IMG/VR virus record: IMGVR_UViG_3300050821_006870
Location: 1-39,545 of that record
Reading direction: 5' to 3' (one strand)
DNA length: 39,545 nucleotides
Source: a virus
Below, one piece after another: positions 1 through 7,709 of the stretch. The position numbers and the translations under genes are program-made. Within the stretch, counting starts at the first letter, position 1, and each line of letters starts with the position of its first letter. The notes below the pieces were generated by a model, which had not been told where the DNA came from, ran no database searches, and saw only the letters and a list, made by a program, of their open reading frames with translations.

Positions 1-6
1 AGCCAT
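1..6 (-). CDS. Start of next tail gene (partial, cut by left edge)
   Basis: On the minus strand an ATG at 6-4 followed by GCT lies nine bases after a perfect AAGGAG ribosome site formed within the last codons of the tape measure gene. Only two codons are inside the window. By position after the tape measure gene, a distal-tail or tail-tip protein is expected. That is inference from siphovirus gene order; no protein sequence is visible. Confidence 0.6.
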
Positions 7-10
7 ATCT

Positions 11-2242
11 TTATGCTCCTTGCCTCATCGGGCTGGTTTGCGGAAGGCGACGAGTCAGGTCATGTTGATATGCAACCGACGCGGTCACCATCGTCGGCAT
101 ATAGGCTCGCATGGCGCGATGCACCGCAGCGTTGACTGCCGCTGGATCGTTCGCGCCGCGTGCGTCGACGTATGTCGGACCGTGCGTCGTCGTCGATCCG
201 AATGCGCGATTCATGGCAGCGTTGGTGCCGATGGTCCCAGAGACGCCCGGGAAGAATGGTTCTGGTCCGCGTTCGCCCACCAGATACGCACTCCCCGGCA
301 TCACCGGCCCGCCGCTGGCGTGGGGAATGAACGCGGAGATGATGTCGCCGAAGATCCCGCCTGCAGCCTTGCTGAAGAAGCCGCCCGAGTCATTGCTGGT
401 GGTTGGATCGGGACTGCCCTTTGCGGCTCCGAGAATGTCGGTGCCGGTCTTCTTCACGTCGTTGGCGCTGATCGTATACAAGGCTGCCTGCGCCGATTGC
501 CCATCGCGCTTGTTGGGTCCACCAAGTCCTCCGAGCAATTTGCCTTCGGCGGTCTGCAGTCCCGACTTGGCCATCGACGAAAAGATGCCGCTGAACATGT
601 TGCCGAAGCTGGTTCGCTTCCCGGTCATCAGATTGACCAGCTGATCGTTGACACCGGTGATCGTCGCCGTGAAAGTCTCTTTGATCATTCCGGCAGTATC
701 GGCAGCACGCTTGCGCATATCATCGAGTGCGCCCTGAAGCCCTTTCGCCTCTTCCTGCTGCTGAAGCACATTAAGCTGGTGCTCGATTTCGTAACGCTCT
801 TTTGCGGCTTCGCGCAGGATTTCCGTCTGCTTCGCTTCATTGCCTTGGTACTCATTCAATTCACGCGCATAGGATTCCTGCGTGGCCTGCTCCTCCGCCA
901 CGAGACGGTCCTGCAACTCCGCGATGCGCTGCTCATCTGTCTCCTGCCCCATTGCCACTCTGTCAGCTGACTGCTCTGCGAATTGCTGGTAGCTTTCGGA
1001 AACCTCCTCGCGAGTCGTGCGTTCAGTCTGCGATGCAAGTTCCTGCCGCTGCTTCTGGGCCGCGATAAACGCTGCGGTGGTTTTCTTGATTGCTTCTTCT
1101 TTCTGGCGTTCGGCTTCGGTATCGATGCGTGCGCCTTCCATCCACGTTGCCGTTAACGAGTCAGTCAGTCTTTGCTGGAACTCGATGCCGTGCTGCCATT
1201 CCTGCGTGTCGCGATTCAACTCCGTCCGCAAATCTTCCAGCGCTTTTTTGTTGCGGTCGGCGGCACTCAGCCCGGTCTCGCCGAACTTTTCATTTTTGAG
1301 CGTCATGTTGTCGAACGACAGCATGGCGTGGTCTTCTGCGGATGAGAGCGCGGCAATGGACCCATTCAACACGTTGATGACATCGGTCATGTTCCTCGCG
1401 CCGTGCGTCCAGTGCGACGAGAAATCTTTTTGCTTGTTGTTTGCGTCATCCAGTTGCTTATTCAGGTCTTTGAGTTCTTTGTCATATTGCGATTTGACAC
1501 TGGTCCGTTCGGTGCCGAGGGTTGTTGTGAAATCTTTGGGCGTTTGGGTGTCGCGATCTTTCCGCAGCCGCTCCAGCGCATCGTCGGTGGTCTTCTTGAT
1601 GTCCTTGCGGAACTGATCGGTCTGCTTTTGAAGGTCGCCGGTGCCAGCAAGCCCCATGAAGATTTTGCCGAAAATGCTGACCTGATTTTCCTTGAACAAC
1701 TTTTGCAGTTCGTCGTTGTCTTTGTTCAGCGCCTCGGCCAGCTTTCCCGCTTCAACGGTCGCTGCTGCCAGTCCCTCAGCCAGTTTGTTTTCCGGCACGC
1801 CTTTGAATTTGTTGATGGCATTTTGTAGTTCGATATTTTGCAGCGCCAGTTCGTCGTTTTGGACTCTGATCGAGCCGGTCAGCTTGTCGAAGTCCTCCGC
1901 GATTTTCGTCGGCAACTCATGCATCTTCTCGAAGGCTTCGTAAATCTTTTTCGCCTGCTCGACGGCGATCATGCCAAGGCCGACGACAGCTGTGGCGCTG
2001 AACGCTGCTGCCATCGCAGATGCGACACCGGGAAGCTGCGCGACGAAGGACCGCAGATGGCGCGGCAGCTTCACGCCGACTTCTTCGCCGAGCAGCGCGA
2101 TCGACGCCTGCGCCTCGTGGATGTCGGCCTTCATCTCCCGGGCGGCTTTGCGGGTCGCGGCCCGCGCCTGTTCCATGCCGGAGACGACGCCACCGGTGCG
2201 GGCTGTGAAGTCAACGTATGCAGATCCTGCTTGGCGGCCCAT
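11..2242 (-). CDS. Tail length tape measure protein (743 aa)
   Basis: This protein sets siphovirus tail length and is threaded through the tail tube during assembly. The N-terminus is charged and helical, followed at about residues 70-95 by a hydrophobic Ala/Gly/Val stretch typical of tape measure proteins. The centre (about 110-520) is long, Gln/Glu/Lys-rich and predicted coiled coil. The C-terminus has the Gly-Pro-rich segment ASGGPVMPGSAYLVGERGPE that is common at tape measure ends. At roughly 0.15 nm per residue (a rule of thumb) the tail would be about 110 nm. The gene starts one base after the chaperone stop, consistent with the usual chaperone-tape measure order. It is the longest gene in the window. 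Confidence 0.93.
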   Translation of the reverse strand: MGRQAGSAYVDFTARTGGVVSGMEQARAATRKAAREMKADIHEAQASIALLGEEVGVKLPRHLRSFVAQLPGVASAMAAAFSATAVVGLGMIAVEQAKKIYEAFEKMHELPTKIAEDFDKLTGSIRVQNDELALQNIELQNAINKFKGVPENKLAEGLAAATVEAGKLAEALNKDNDELQKLFKENQVSIFGKIFMGLAGTGDLQKQTDQFRKDIKKTTDDALERLRKDRDTQTPKDFTTTLGTERTSVKSQYDKELKDLNKQLDDANNKQKDFSSHWTHGARNMTDVINVLNGSIAALSSAEDHAMLSFDNMTLKNEKFGETGLSAADRNKKALEDLRTELNRDTQEWQHGIEFQQRLTDSLTATWMEGARIDTEAERQKEEAIKKTTAAFIAAQKQRQELASQTERTTREEVSESYQQFAEQSADRVAMGQETDEQRIAELQDRLVAEEQATQESYARELNEYQGNEAKQTEILREAAKERYEIEHQLNVLQQQEEAKGLQGALDDMRKRAADTAGMIKETFTATITGVNDQLVNLMTGKRTSFGNMFSGIFSSMAKSGLQTAEGKLLGGLGGPNKRDGQSAQAALYTISANDVKKTGTDILGAAKGSPDPTTSNDSGGFFSKAAGGIFGDIISAFIPHASGGPVMPGSAYLVGERGPEPFFPGVSGTIGTNAAMNRAFGSTTTHGPTYVDARGANDPAAVNAAVHRAMRAYMPTMVTASVAYQHDLTRRLPQTSPMRQGA

Positions 2243-2243
2243 T

Positions 2244-2537
2244 TCAGTTGTTTCCGATCATCAACAAGTTCGGTTCGCCGAACAGCCGCACCAGCTTGCG
2301 GCGCACGTACTCTGCCTGCTGTTGTGGCGTCAGCGGTTGCGGTTTAAGTTGCTGCGGCGGATGGAGCATGAAGTCCACCGGACGCTTCAACGGGTCGGGC
2401 TGACAGAAGGAATAGTTGGCGACCGTGGAGTTCAGGATTCCCAACAGCAGATCTTCCCTCTGCCGCTCCACCAGTTTGCGTTCCGCAATCCGGTCGAACA
2501 TTGCAGGTGTCATGGCTAGAAATTCATCGCTGGTCAA
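2244..2537 (-). CDS. Tail assembly chaperone, downstream (T-like) segment, probably made by -1 frameshift
   Basis: The open segment lies between the short chaperone gene and the tape measure gene, the place of lambda gpT. A start could be placed only at TTG 2537 or ATG 2513. However, the frame stays open far upstream and reads WDELWAIARYDFHL directly before the TTG. That stretch continues naturally into TSDEFLAMTPAMFDRIAER, which resembles the C-terminal part of Gram-negative tail assembly chaperones. There is no ATG, GTG or TTG between the upstream gene's stop (2579) and 2537. I infer that the real product is a fusion with the upstream gene via a -1 shift, about 247 aa in total. The C-terminus is Pro/Gln-rich. 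Reinitiation at TTG is the alternative. Confidence 0.75.
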   Translation of the reverse strand: MTSDEFLAMTPAMFDRIAERKLVERQREDLLLGILNSTVANYSFCQPDPLKRPVDFMLHPPQQLKPQPLTPQQQAEYVRRKLVRLFGEPNLLMIGNN

Positions 2538-2578
2538 GTGGAAGTCGTATCGTGCAATCGCCCATAATTCATCCCACG

Positions 2579-2640
2579 TTACGACGGGCTGATCGTCGAG
2601 GGATTCGTAGGGTCGCCTTTGTCTTTCGTCGTGAAGGACG
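2579..2640 (-). other. Candidate programmed -1 frameshift window
   Basis: Within these bases the short chaperone frame (ending ...KDKGDPTNPSTISPS, stop) and the -1 frame (...YESLDDQPVVTWDELW) overlap. No canonical X XXY YYZ heptamer is present. The best slip candidates in frame are CCT in GAC CCT ACG, which re-pairs perfectly as CCC after a -1 shift, and the two AAA-G codon contexts just upstream. A CCT slip would join GDP to YESLDDQ. The exact site is inference. Confidence 0.5.
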
Positions 2641-2986
2641 CCAGCCGCGCTGCGAGGATGGCACGGTATGCGGGCTGGATCTGATCCTGCGTGAGACGAT
2701 CCGTGACGACCTCTTGTGTCATCGTGCAGCCGTCCCTCTTCAGCAGAACAAACAGCATGGCTGAAAGGGCATGGAGAGTTGGTCGGTTGAACACTTTCTC
2801 TCCATCCATCAAAATACTCAGCCCGGTAAGCTGCTCGAATTCAATCAGCGCACCGTTGGTCATCACGAGGTTGTAGGTGCGTCCAGCGAAGGCCAGTTTC
2901 GTCGCGCTGGTCAAAAGCGCCGTTGCCGTCTGACCATTGGGCGACGACGCAGGAGCGGGTTTCTGCTTTCGTGTCTTCATAGGCAT
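2579..2986 (-). CDS. Tail assembly chaperone, short (G-like) form (135 aa)
   Basis: This small protein is encoded between the tail tube and tape measure genes, where lambda gpG lies. The family binds the tape measure protein and helps the tube polymerise around it. The gene starts at ATG 2986 within a TAATG overlap with the tail tube stop. A second ATG lies two codons later. The N-terminus is Lys/Pro/Ser-rich, then comes a helical domain (TYNLVMTNGALIEFEQLTGL, then LHALSAMLFVLLKRDG) of the kind seen in phage chaperones. The frame ends at TAA 2579 after a Lys/Asp/Pro-rich tail. The -1 frame beneath the last 30 codons is open and runs into the next gene. Confidence 0.8.
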   Translation of the reverse strand: MPMKTRKQKPAPASSPNGQTATALLTSATKLAFAGRTYNLVMTNGALIEFEQLTGLSILMDGEKVFNRPTLHALSAMLFVLLKRDGCTMTQEVVTDRLTQDQIQPAYRAILAARLASFTTKDKGDPTNPSTISPS

Positions 2987-3483
2987 TAGGCGAGCGAGAT
3001 GGTGACGATGCCGGTGATCTGGATCTGCGCGGAGAACTTGATCGCCTTGTCCGCGCTGACCTTGCCGAGCGGCGCGATCTTTTCGAAGAACCCCATCCCG
3101 GTGACGGTGTAGGTCTTCGAACTGTTCTGCACGAGGTTCTGCACCTGAAAAGCGAAGGTCTGGCGCGTGGACGCAAGCTGATACATATTGGTCTGCGTCG
3201 CATCGTCCAGCCAGTTGCCTTCCAGCGCAATCGTGCCGGGATCGACCAGCGATGGCTTGTATTCCCGGTAAGCGTTCGGCGAACCGAGATTGGTGACGTC
3301 CTCTTTGCCGATGGTGATTCCCGCCCAATCGATGTCGGTAACCTCGGCGACCTGGACATAGGTGATCGGCGATGTGATGAGCGTGGAAATGCCGAATGCG
3401 GAGCCGTACCCGATGACAGCTTGAGACGGCAAGGTGTTAGTGTTTGGCTGAGTTGGTGCAGCCTGCACCGTGGCTTCTGTCAT
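2986..3483 (-). CDS. Major tail tube protein (165 aa)
   Basis: This is the tail tube building block, placed directly before the chaperone pair. The start chosen is ATG 3483 (MTEATVQAAPTQP). The frame is open further upstream, but that part overlaps the previous gene out of frame. The protein is rich in Thr, Val and Ile and looks beta-sheet dominated, with a TYVQVAEVTDIDWAGI segment near residue 40 and GNWLDDATQTNMYQL in the middle, which resembles lambda gpV/HK97-type tube proteins. Its stop codon shares bases with the chaperone start (TAATG). Assignment rests on size, composition and position. Confidence 0.85.
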   Translation of the reverse strand: MTEATVQAAPTQPNTNTLPSQAVIGYGSAFGISTLITSPITYVQVAEVTDIDWAGITIGKEDVTNLGSPNAYREYKPSLVDPGTIALEGNWLDDATQTNMYQLASTRQTFAFQVQNLVQNSSKTYTVTGMGFFEKIAPLGKVSADKAIKFSAQIQITGIVTISLA

Positions 3484-3527
3484 GGCGGTTGTGCTCCTGT
3501 TTGGTTGTGAGAATTGAGTTGATGGTT

Positions 3528-3938
3528 TTAGGTGCCGCTTGCCTTGCGTAAGAAGTGGAGTTCGTACTCCAACATGCGGCGATAATTTCTGACCGTTGAA
3601 TCGAAGAAGTCGGTGATGTCTGAACGGAAGATTCCCTGCACTCGCGTCTGGTCTGGATCTGGAAGGTCGCCGCGATACATATTCAGCACGTTGTCGATCG
3701 CGCACGCCAATTGCATGCACTCGCCACCGTCATCGCTATAGACATCGATCTGCCAGCGTTCGAGACACAGGAGCAGCTGTGCGCTCAATGTGCGCTCTGT
3801 CGAACTCGAGATGACGGAATAGCACCAACTCGGGAGACACGGATCTTTTGATAGCGATAGCCAGTAGCCTCCGAACTTGCAGAGACTCTGCACAACGGGA
3901 TCGGCCTGCACCAGCATGACGATCCCCTGCTCGATCAA
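3528..3938 (-). CDS. Tail terminator-like protein, DUF3168 type (136 aa)
   Basis: The protein lies between the gp10-like tail component and the tail tube gene, the usual position of the DUF3168 / lambda gpU-type terminator that caps the tail tube. It begins MIEQGIVMLVQADPVVQSL, close to the usual opening of DUF3168 proteins. That supports TTG 3938 (overlapping the upstream stop as TTGA). An ATG at 3917 has a better AGGGG ribosome site and is the alternative. The middle (QLLLCLERWQIDVYSDDGGE) and the QGIFRSDITDFFDSTVRNYRR end fit this family. Confidence 0.75.
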   Translation of the reverse strand: MIEQGIVMLVQADPVVQSLCKFGGYWLSLSKDPCLPSWCYSVISSSTERTLSAQLLLCLERWQIDVYSDDGGECMQLACAIDNVLNMYRGDLPDPDQTRVQGIFRSDITDFFDSTVRNYRRMLEYELHFLRKASGT

Positions 3939-4420
3939 CTTGGCGGCTCCGCTGCGGCGACCGTTCCTTTGCCCATCGACATCTTTTCGAACTCAGTCGC
4001 TGTCACTTCAATGCAGTAATCGATCGCGGCACTTCCCGCGTCGTCGATTGTGTTGCGCATGAACGGCTGCGGGTGTGGATTGTGGACCGATCCGTATTCG
4101 ACGAACCGGCAGTAGTAGCCGGGACTCTCTTGGCCTTCCTTCTTTTCATAGGTCGGCGAAATAGTCGCAGCGATGACATCGGGACGGTCCTGATTGAATT
4201 TCTTCGGGAGCACATCAATGGCGTCCCGCATCTCGCCGGGTTGCTTTTCGAAGGACACTCCAACCGGGCAGCGGCCTTTCATCTCCGCTGCGAGCAGCTG
4301 GCTCGCGGCGAAGACTCCGCGAGTGACGCATCGCCGCGAGAACTCTGGACCCAACTCCTGCATCATGCGGTCTATCTCGTCCCATCCGACAAAGGAAAGA
4401 TCGAGCGATACGTTAGGCAC
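3935..4420 (-). CDS. HK97 gp10-like tail completion protein (161 aa)
   Basis: This is a minor tail/neck protein of the HK97 gp10 family. The frame continues upstream of the likely start, but I place it at GTG 4420 because a GGAG ribosome site lies six bases before it and it overlaps the head closure stop. The protein has an N-terminal helical half (DEIDRMMQELGPEFSRR...AASQLLAAEMKGRCPVG), followed by the hallmark RFVEYGSVHNPHPQPFMRNT. FVEYGT-x-HxPAQPFxRP-like wording is the signature of this family. The C-terminus overlaps the next gene by a TTGA junction. Confidence 0.85.
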   Translation of the reverse strand: MPNVSLDLSFVGWDEIDRMMQELGPEFSRRCVTRGVFAASQLLAAEMKGRCPVGVSFEKQPGEMRDAIDVLPKKFNQDRPDVIAATISPTYEKKEGQESPGYYCRFVEYGSVHNPHPQPFMRNTIDDAGSAAIDYCIEVTATEFEKMSMGKGTVAAAEPPS

Positions 4421-4820
4421 ACTTATCTCCGGTGCCAGCGCCGCCACCGCCGCCAGTGCTTCCGTCGCCTTGCTGCTGGCCCATCTGAACGCAATTGAGT
4501 ATGAGCAGGATGTTGCGATAGCCAGGATTCTCGATCGCCTGAATGATGAACACATCGTTCGTGTCAGTTTGAACTCGCTGGTCGGAATAGATGCCCGGTT
4601 GCCAGCGCATAGTGACTCTTACAAACAGCGTGGTCGTTGCCTGCCCGCCGCTGATGACGTCCTTGCCGCTCACCGGCTCGATCTCTGCCCACGTAGTCAG
4701 GAACGGCACATAGGTCGTCCTCATTCCCGAGGCATCCACGATTTCGTTCTCAGCCAAGATCGTGACCCGGTGCACCATCTTGCCGGGATCGATCTGTGGC
4801 CAGATCACGCGGGTGCTCAT
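4413..4820 (-). CDS. Head closure / head-tail joining protein (135 aa)
   Basis: A phage head-tail adaptor of the SPP1 gp16 / Phage_H_T_join kind, which closes the portal channel. The start is ATG 4820, which overlaps the connector stop as ATGA. The beta-rich core reads MVHRVTILAENEIVDASGM, then TWAEIEPVSGKDVISGGQ, then FVRVTMRWQPGIYSDQRV and VFIIQAIENPG, a pattern typical of the family. The C-terminus is a Gly/Gln-rich tail, longer than usual. It sits between the gp6-like connector and the gp10-like protein, exactly as in HK97-type phages. Confidence 0.85.
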   Translation of the reverse strand: MSTRVIWPQIDPGKMVHRVTILAENEIVDASGMRTTYVPFLTTWAEIEPVSGKDVISGGQATTTLFVRVTMRWQPGIYSDQRVQTDTNDVFIIQAIENPGYRNILLILNCVQMGQQQGDGSTGGGGGAGTGDKCA

Positions 4821-5545
4821 CGCGCTCTCACCATCGACCCATACGACAGGCACGAGGACACCGCATACGGATACTCTGCCGCCGCGCTAAGACCTTTCTC
4901 GAACGGCATGCGGTTGTTGTACCAAGCGGAGATCAGCAGCTTCATTCCGTTCTTGATCCGCTGTCCCGATCCGTACCACCACGGATGGGTCGCGGGATAT
5001 CCGCTGGTGAAGCGCAGCAGGATCGCGCTGCTCGGCTGTGGCGTGAAGGTTGGCCACGTGCCGTTGTAAGGCGGATAGATGATCCCCGGCTCCTTGGCGT
5101 TGTCGATCATGTAGTCGGTAAGGGGATTCAGCACGATCAGGTTGCCGTCGCTGTTCGTGTACTGCACCAGATCCACCGTTTGCAGCGGTGCGCGGGTTTC
5201 GATGCGATAGGACGTCCAGTAGTCGAAGCTCAGGTCCCATTGCTTCTGGACGATGTCGCGTCCCTGAAGAATCTCCGCTTGCTCTCGCGCCGCGCTGATC
5301 AGCGAGCCGAGGAACAGGTCTTCATCGGTGTCGGCTGGCAAGCGTTCGGGGATCTTGAGATACGACCGGATTTCTTTCACCGTGCACGGCTCCACCAGAG
5401 ACTGCGGCGGCGACGATTCGGTGAGGCGCAGCGTGCCGTATGGCGACAGGATGCCGTAGTACGCACCCCAGTAGGTGCCATATTGCCCATAGGAATAGGC
5501 GAACTGATTCAGCCCTGCGCCACCGATCAGATAGGAGCCGCTCAT
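4817..5545 (-). CDS. Head-tail connector, HK97 gp6-like (242 aa)
   Basis: The protein should form the ring under the portal. I place the start at ATG 5545, which overlaps the glycosyltransferase stop as ATGA. The first 45 residues are Gly/Tyr-rich (SYGQYGTYWGAYYG), an extension unusual for this family. The gp6-like part begins at about residue 54 with the typical CTVKEIRSYLKIPERLPADTDE and LFLGSLISAAREQAEILQGR. The end has LLRFTSGYP, then IKNGMKLLISAWYNNRMPFEKG, also characteristic. It is the first core virion gene after the sugar cassette. Confidence 0.85.
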   Translation of the reverse strand: MSGSYLIGGAGLNQFAYSYGQYGTYWGAYYGILSPYGTLRLTESSPPQSLVEPCTVKEIRSYLKIPERLPADTDEDLFLGSLISAAREQAEILQGRDIVQKQWDLSFDYWTSYRIETRAPLQTVDLVQYTNSDGNLIVLNPLTDYMIDNAKEPGIIYPPYNGTWPTFTPQPSSAILLRFTSGYPATHPWWYGSGQRIKNGMKLLISAWYNNRMPFEKGLSAAAEYPYAVSSCLSYGSMVRAR

Positions 5546-6252
5546 AGTTGCTGCACCTGCAATGGTCCTGCCCACTTGAGGGAAACCTCAGCGGGGAAAA
5601 GATCGCCGATCACCATGTGCTTGTAGTGATCCTCGAACTCGTTGTGCGGATCGATTTGGTTGTACCAGTGGAATTTCCGAACGCGATCTTCTTTGTGCAT
5701 GTAGCCGTAGTGCAGCAGGCGCACCGGCATCTCAATCAGGTATCTCAGCAATTCTTCTGGAGCCGATGAGCAGTGGAGATTGCCGCCATACACGGTCTGC
5801 TTGAAACGCATCTGAGGATTCGAAAGCTGGAACATCGAAGCGCGCCGTGCGCTGCTATACCAGCGGTCGACCCTGATCTGGCGCTCGTTGTCCCAGAGGT
5901 ACAGCACGCGGAAAGACCCGCAATGCAGGAACGGCATTTTGAGATATTCCTGCAGCAGCGGCACGTCTGCCTTCATCAGTTCTTCGTCGCCGTCGACCAT
6001 GATGACGTAATCGCCGACCTTCGCACCGCGCTCCCATATCTTGTCCAACAGGTAATCCTTGTCGCGGGTTTCATTGAAATCGGCGAACGGCGATTCGAAC
6101 ACTTGGCAGCCGAGCGACCGGCAGATCGCCACGGTGTCGTCGGTGGAGTGGTCGTCAAAAATCAGAATCTTGTCGCAGACTGGCCACAGAGACTTGACGA
6201 CCCGATCGATCCACCGTCCTTCGTTCTTGATGCGCAGCGCACCAAAAATCAT
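5542..6252 (-). CDS. Family 2 glycosyltransferase (236 aa)
   Basis: A GT-A fold sugar transferase. MIFGALRIKNEGRWIDRVVK begins the nucleotide-binding fold, ILIFDDHSTDDTV carries the conserved DDxSTD segment, and YVIMVDGDEEL supplies the DxD-like metal/nucleotide-sugar motif at about residue 95. No membrane segment or signal peptide is visible, so a cytoplasmic enzyme is expected. The start at 6252 makes an ATGA overlap with the preceding glycosyltransferase. It is the last of three glycosyltransferases in a row and overlaps the connector gene by ATGA, so all are translated with virion proteins. The sugar and acceptor are unknown. Confidence 0.88.
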   Translation of the reverse strand: MIFGALRIKNEGRWIDRVVKSLWPVCDKILIFDDHSTDDTVAICRSLGCQVFESPFADFNETRDKDYLLDKIWERGAKVGDYVIMVDGDEELMKADVPLLQEYLKMPFLHCGSFRVLYLWDNERQIRVDRWYSSARRASMFQLSNPQMRFKQTVYGGNLHCSSAPEELLRYLIEMPVRLLHYGYMHKEDRVRKFHWYNQIDPHNEFEDHYKHMVIGDLFPAEVSLKWAGPLQVQQL

Positions 6253-6917
6253 TGCGTGATTCCCCATTTCTCACAGAACAGCTTTTGGTTCTGCGCAAAA
6301 GATCGATACGCATGTGGATCGCCGCGATAGGTGCTCATGAGACTCGAGTGGTCGACAAAGCAGTGGTCGTAGACGGCGCACTTCAATCCCGCCCGCTTGA
6401 CCGCTTCGCAGTAGTCGTTGTCTTCCACTCCGTAGTCGATGCAGTAGCGTTCGTCGAGCAGCCCCACCCGGTTGATCGTCGTTCGTCGGATCAGCACGCA
6501 GACGAAGGCGAAGAACGGCAACTCGCGCAGGCCGATGCCATGCGGCATCTGCAACGGCTGCCCTGCAACGTTGGTGACCGCGCCGACGATGCCGATCTGC
6601 GGATCGATCAGCGCCGCCTGCATCTGCGTGAAGCCGTGCGCGGTGCGCAGCAGCGCGTCGTCGTTCAGGAGGATGACATCGTGGTCGGGCGGCGCTGCCT
6701 TGATGCCGATGTTGCAATTGCGAGCAAAGATGAACTCGTCGTTAACAGGAATCACTCTGACCGGTGGGAGCGGCCAGATCGGGATCGGACCGTCATTGCC
6801 ACGGCTGCGGTCCCAGACGACGATGATGTCGCAGTTGTCGTTCTGCCTCACGGCATCAACGCACGCGTGCAGATTGAATGTGTTCCTGCTTGGGATTACG
6901 ACTGTGAGGTTGCCCAT
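6249..6917 (-). CDS. Family 2 glycosyltransferase (222 aa)
   Basis: The N-terminus MGNLTVVIPSRN is the classical first strand of GT2 enzymes. VILLNDDALL around residue 83 is the nucleotide-sugar/metal motif (DDA type, as in rhamnosyltransferase-like proteins). GLLDERYCIDYGVEDNDYCEA provides the conserved ED-x-D region near the acceptor site. The protein is soluble and slightly short for the family, with only the catalytic domain. Its start overlaps the preceding glycosyltransferase by 22 bp and its stop overlaps the next by ATGA. Specificity cannot be read from sequence. Confidence 0.9.
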   Translation of the reverse strand: MGNLTVVIPSRNTFNLHACVDAVRQNDNCDIIVVWDRSRGNDGPIPIWPLPPVRVIPVNDEFIFARNCNIGIKAAPPDHDVILLNDDALLRTAHGFTQMQAALIDPQIGIVGAVTNVAGQPLQMPHGIGLRELPFFAFVCVLIRRTTINRVGLLDERYCIDYGVEDNDYCEAVKRAGLKCAVYDHCFVDHSSLMSTYRGDPHAYRSFAQNQKLFCEKWGITQ

Positions 6918-7507
6918 GCGATTTGTTTCCAGTTGCTGCCAAAGATGCGCGGACTGCTGTTGCCTGCATGAATCGTGGCGTGCATTCTGTTCTCCGCATG
7001 CACGCTGACCAGCTTCCCTGCCGCCGCCGCTTCTGCGACGAAGGCGTTGTCTTCACCGATATTCACCGTCTTGAACGGATGCGCCCGCCACCAATCCTTC
7101 CAGTAACAGAGCGACGTGCCCAACGCGTAATTCGGCTGCGAGGTGTACTCCCACCGATTGCTGCCGTCCGTAAACTCCATCGAGCGATACCCTGTCACGC
7201 TGCACTCGTTCAACCGCCCGACCTGATCCTCCAACCGATCGGCTGCGCTCCAATCGTCGTCATCCCAATGGCAGATCGCGGACCCGACTGCGCGGCTGCA
7301 CGCATAGTTGCGCTTCTCGCCGATGCTGCGTGACTCGGCCAGATGGATGAGCCGGATGCGCCGCTCATCGTGCGGGACAAGATCACGGACGTCTTCGCCG
7401 TCGGCTATTATCAGCAGTTCGCTTCTTCGGTACGTTTGACTTCGGAAGCACGCGATTGCTTTTGGGAGCCACTGGCGACGGTTTCTTGTCAGGCACATGC
7501 ACGTCAC
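6896..7507 (-). CDS. Family 2 glycosyltransferase (about 203 aa)
   Basis: GT2 catalytic domain: VTCMCLTRNRRQWLPKAI at the very N-terminus, LLIIADGEDV, then SRSIGEKRNYACSRAVG and the acidic motif CHWDDDDWSA (DxD). Frame-open sequence extends upstream, but it lies within the previous gene. GTG 7507 is the earliest sensible start and ATG 7498 is the alternative; neither has a clear ribosome site. The gene therefore overlaps the 108-aa gene upstream by about 125 bp in another frame. First of the three glycosyltransferases. No membrane helix is seen. Confidence 0.87.
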   Translation of the reverse strand: MTCMCLTRNRRQWLPKAIACFRSQTYRRSELLIIADGEDVRDLVPHDERRIRLIHLAESRSIGEKRNYACSRAVGSAICHWDDDDWSAADRLEDQVGRLNECSVTGYRSMEFTDGSNRWEYTSQPNYALGTSLCYWKDWWRAHPFKTVNIGEDNAFVAEAAAAGKLVSVHAENRMHATIHAGNSSPRIFGSNWKQIAWATSQS

Positions 7508-7709
7508 GAAAGGGACGTTCAGGACGCACCTCGGGCGTCTCGGCTGGCTCGATCGCCTGCGTCTCATAGACCACCGTGGGCGGACCCGCCTTTCGAGCGT
7601 AACCAGCAGCCAGAAGCTGCAGCGCAATTTCGTCGCGGACTTCGAAGGTTTGATCCGGCCCGACGACACCGTACTCGCCAGCCAGCTGACAGTTCGATAT
7701 CAGTTTCAT
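7383..7709 (-). CDS. Small unknown protein with basic tail (108 aa)
   Basis: Starts at ATG 7709 in an ATGA overlap with the methyltransferase. The N-terminal 45 residues (ISNCQLAGEYGVVGPDQTFE, then EIALQLLAAGYARK) look like a small beta domain that I have seen in other phage head regions but cannot name. After residue 60 the chain is Pro/Glu-rich, then Lys/Arg-rich, ending in RRRRRP. The C-terminal 40 codons overlap the first glycosyltransferase in another frame. That overlap could be genuine or could mark a frameshift that displaced an earlier stop. Confidence 0.6.
   Translation of the reverse strand: MKLISNCQLAGEYGVVGPDQTFEVRDEIALQLLAAGYARKAGPPTVVYETQAIEPAETPEVRPERPFRDVHVPDKKPSPVAPKSNRVLPKSNVPKKRTADNSRRRRRP

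Noticed and set aside
20-2519. Plus-strand open frames opposite the tape measure and chaperone genes
   Set aside because: They are antisense shadows: the minus-strand frames carry clear tape measure and chaperone sequence, and the plus products are Arg/Cys/His-rich without motifs.
3484-3720. N-terminal extension of the tail tube protein
   Set aside because: It overlaps the tail terminator gene out of frame and is Arg/Ser-rich without tube-like sequence; ATG 3483 gives the normal length.
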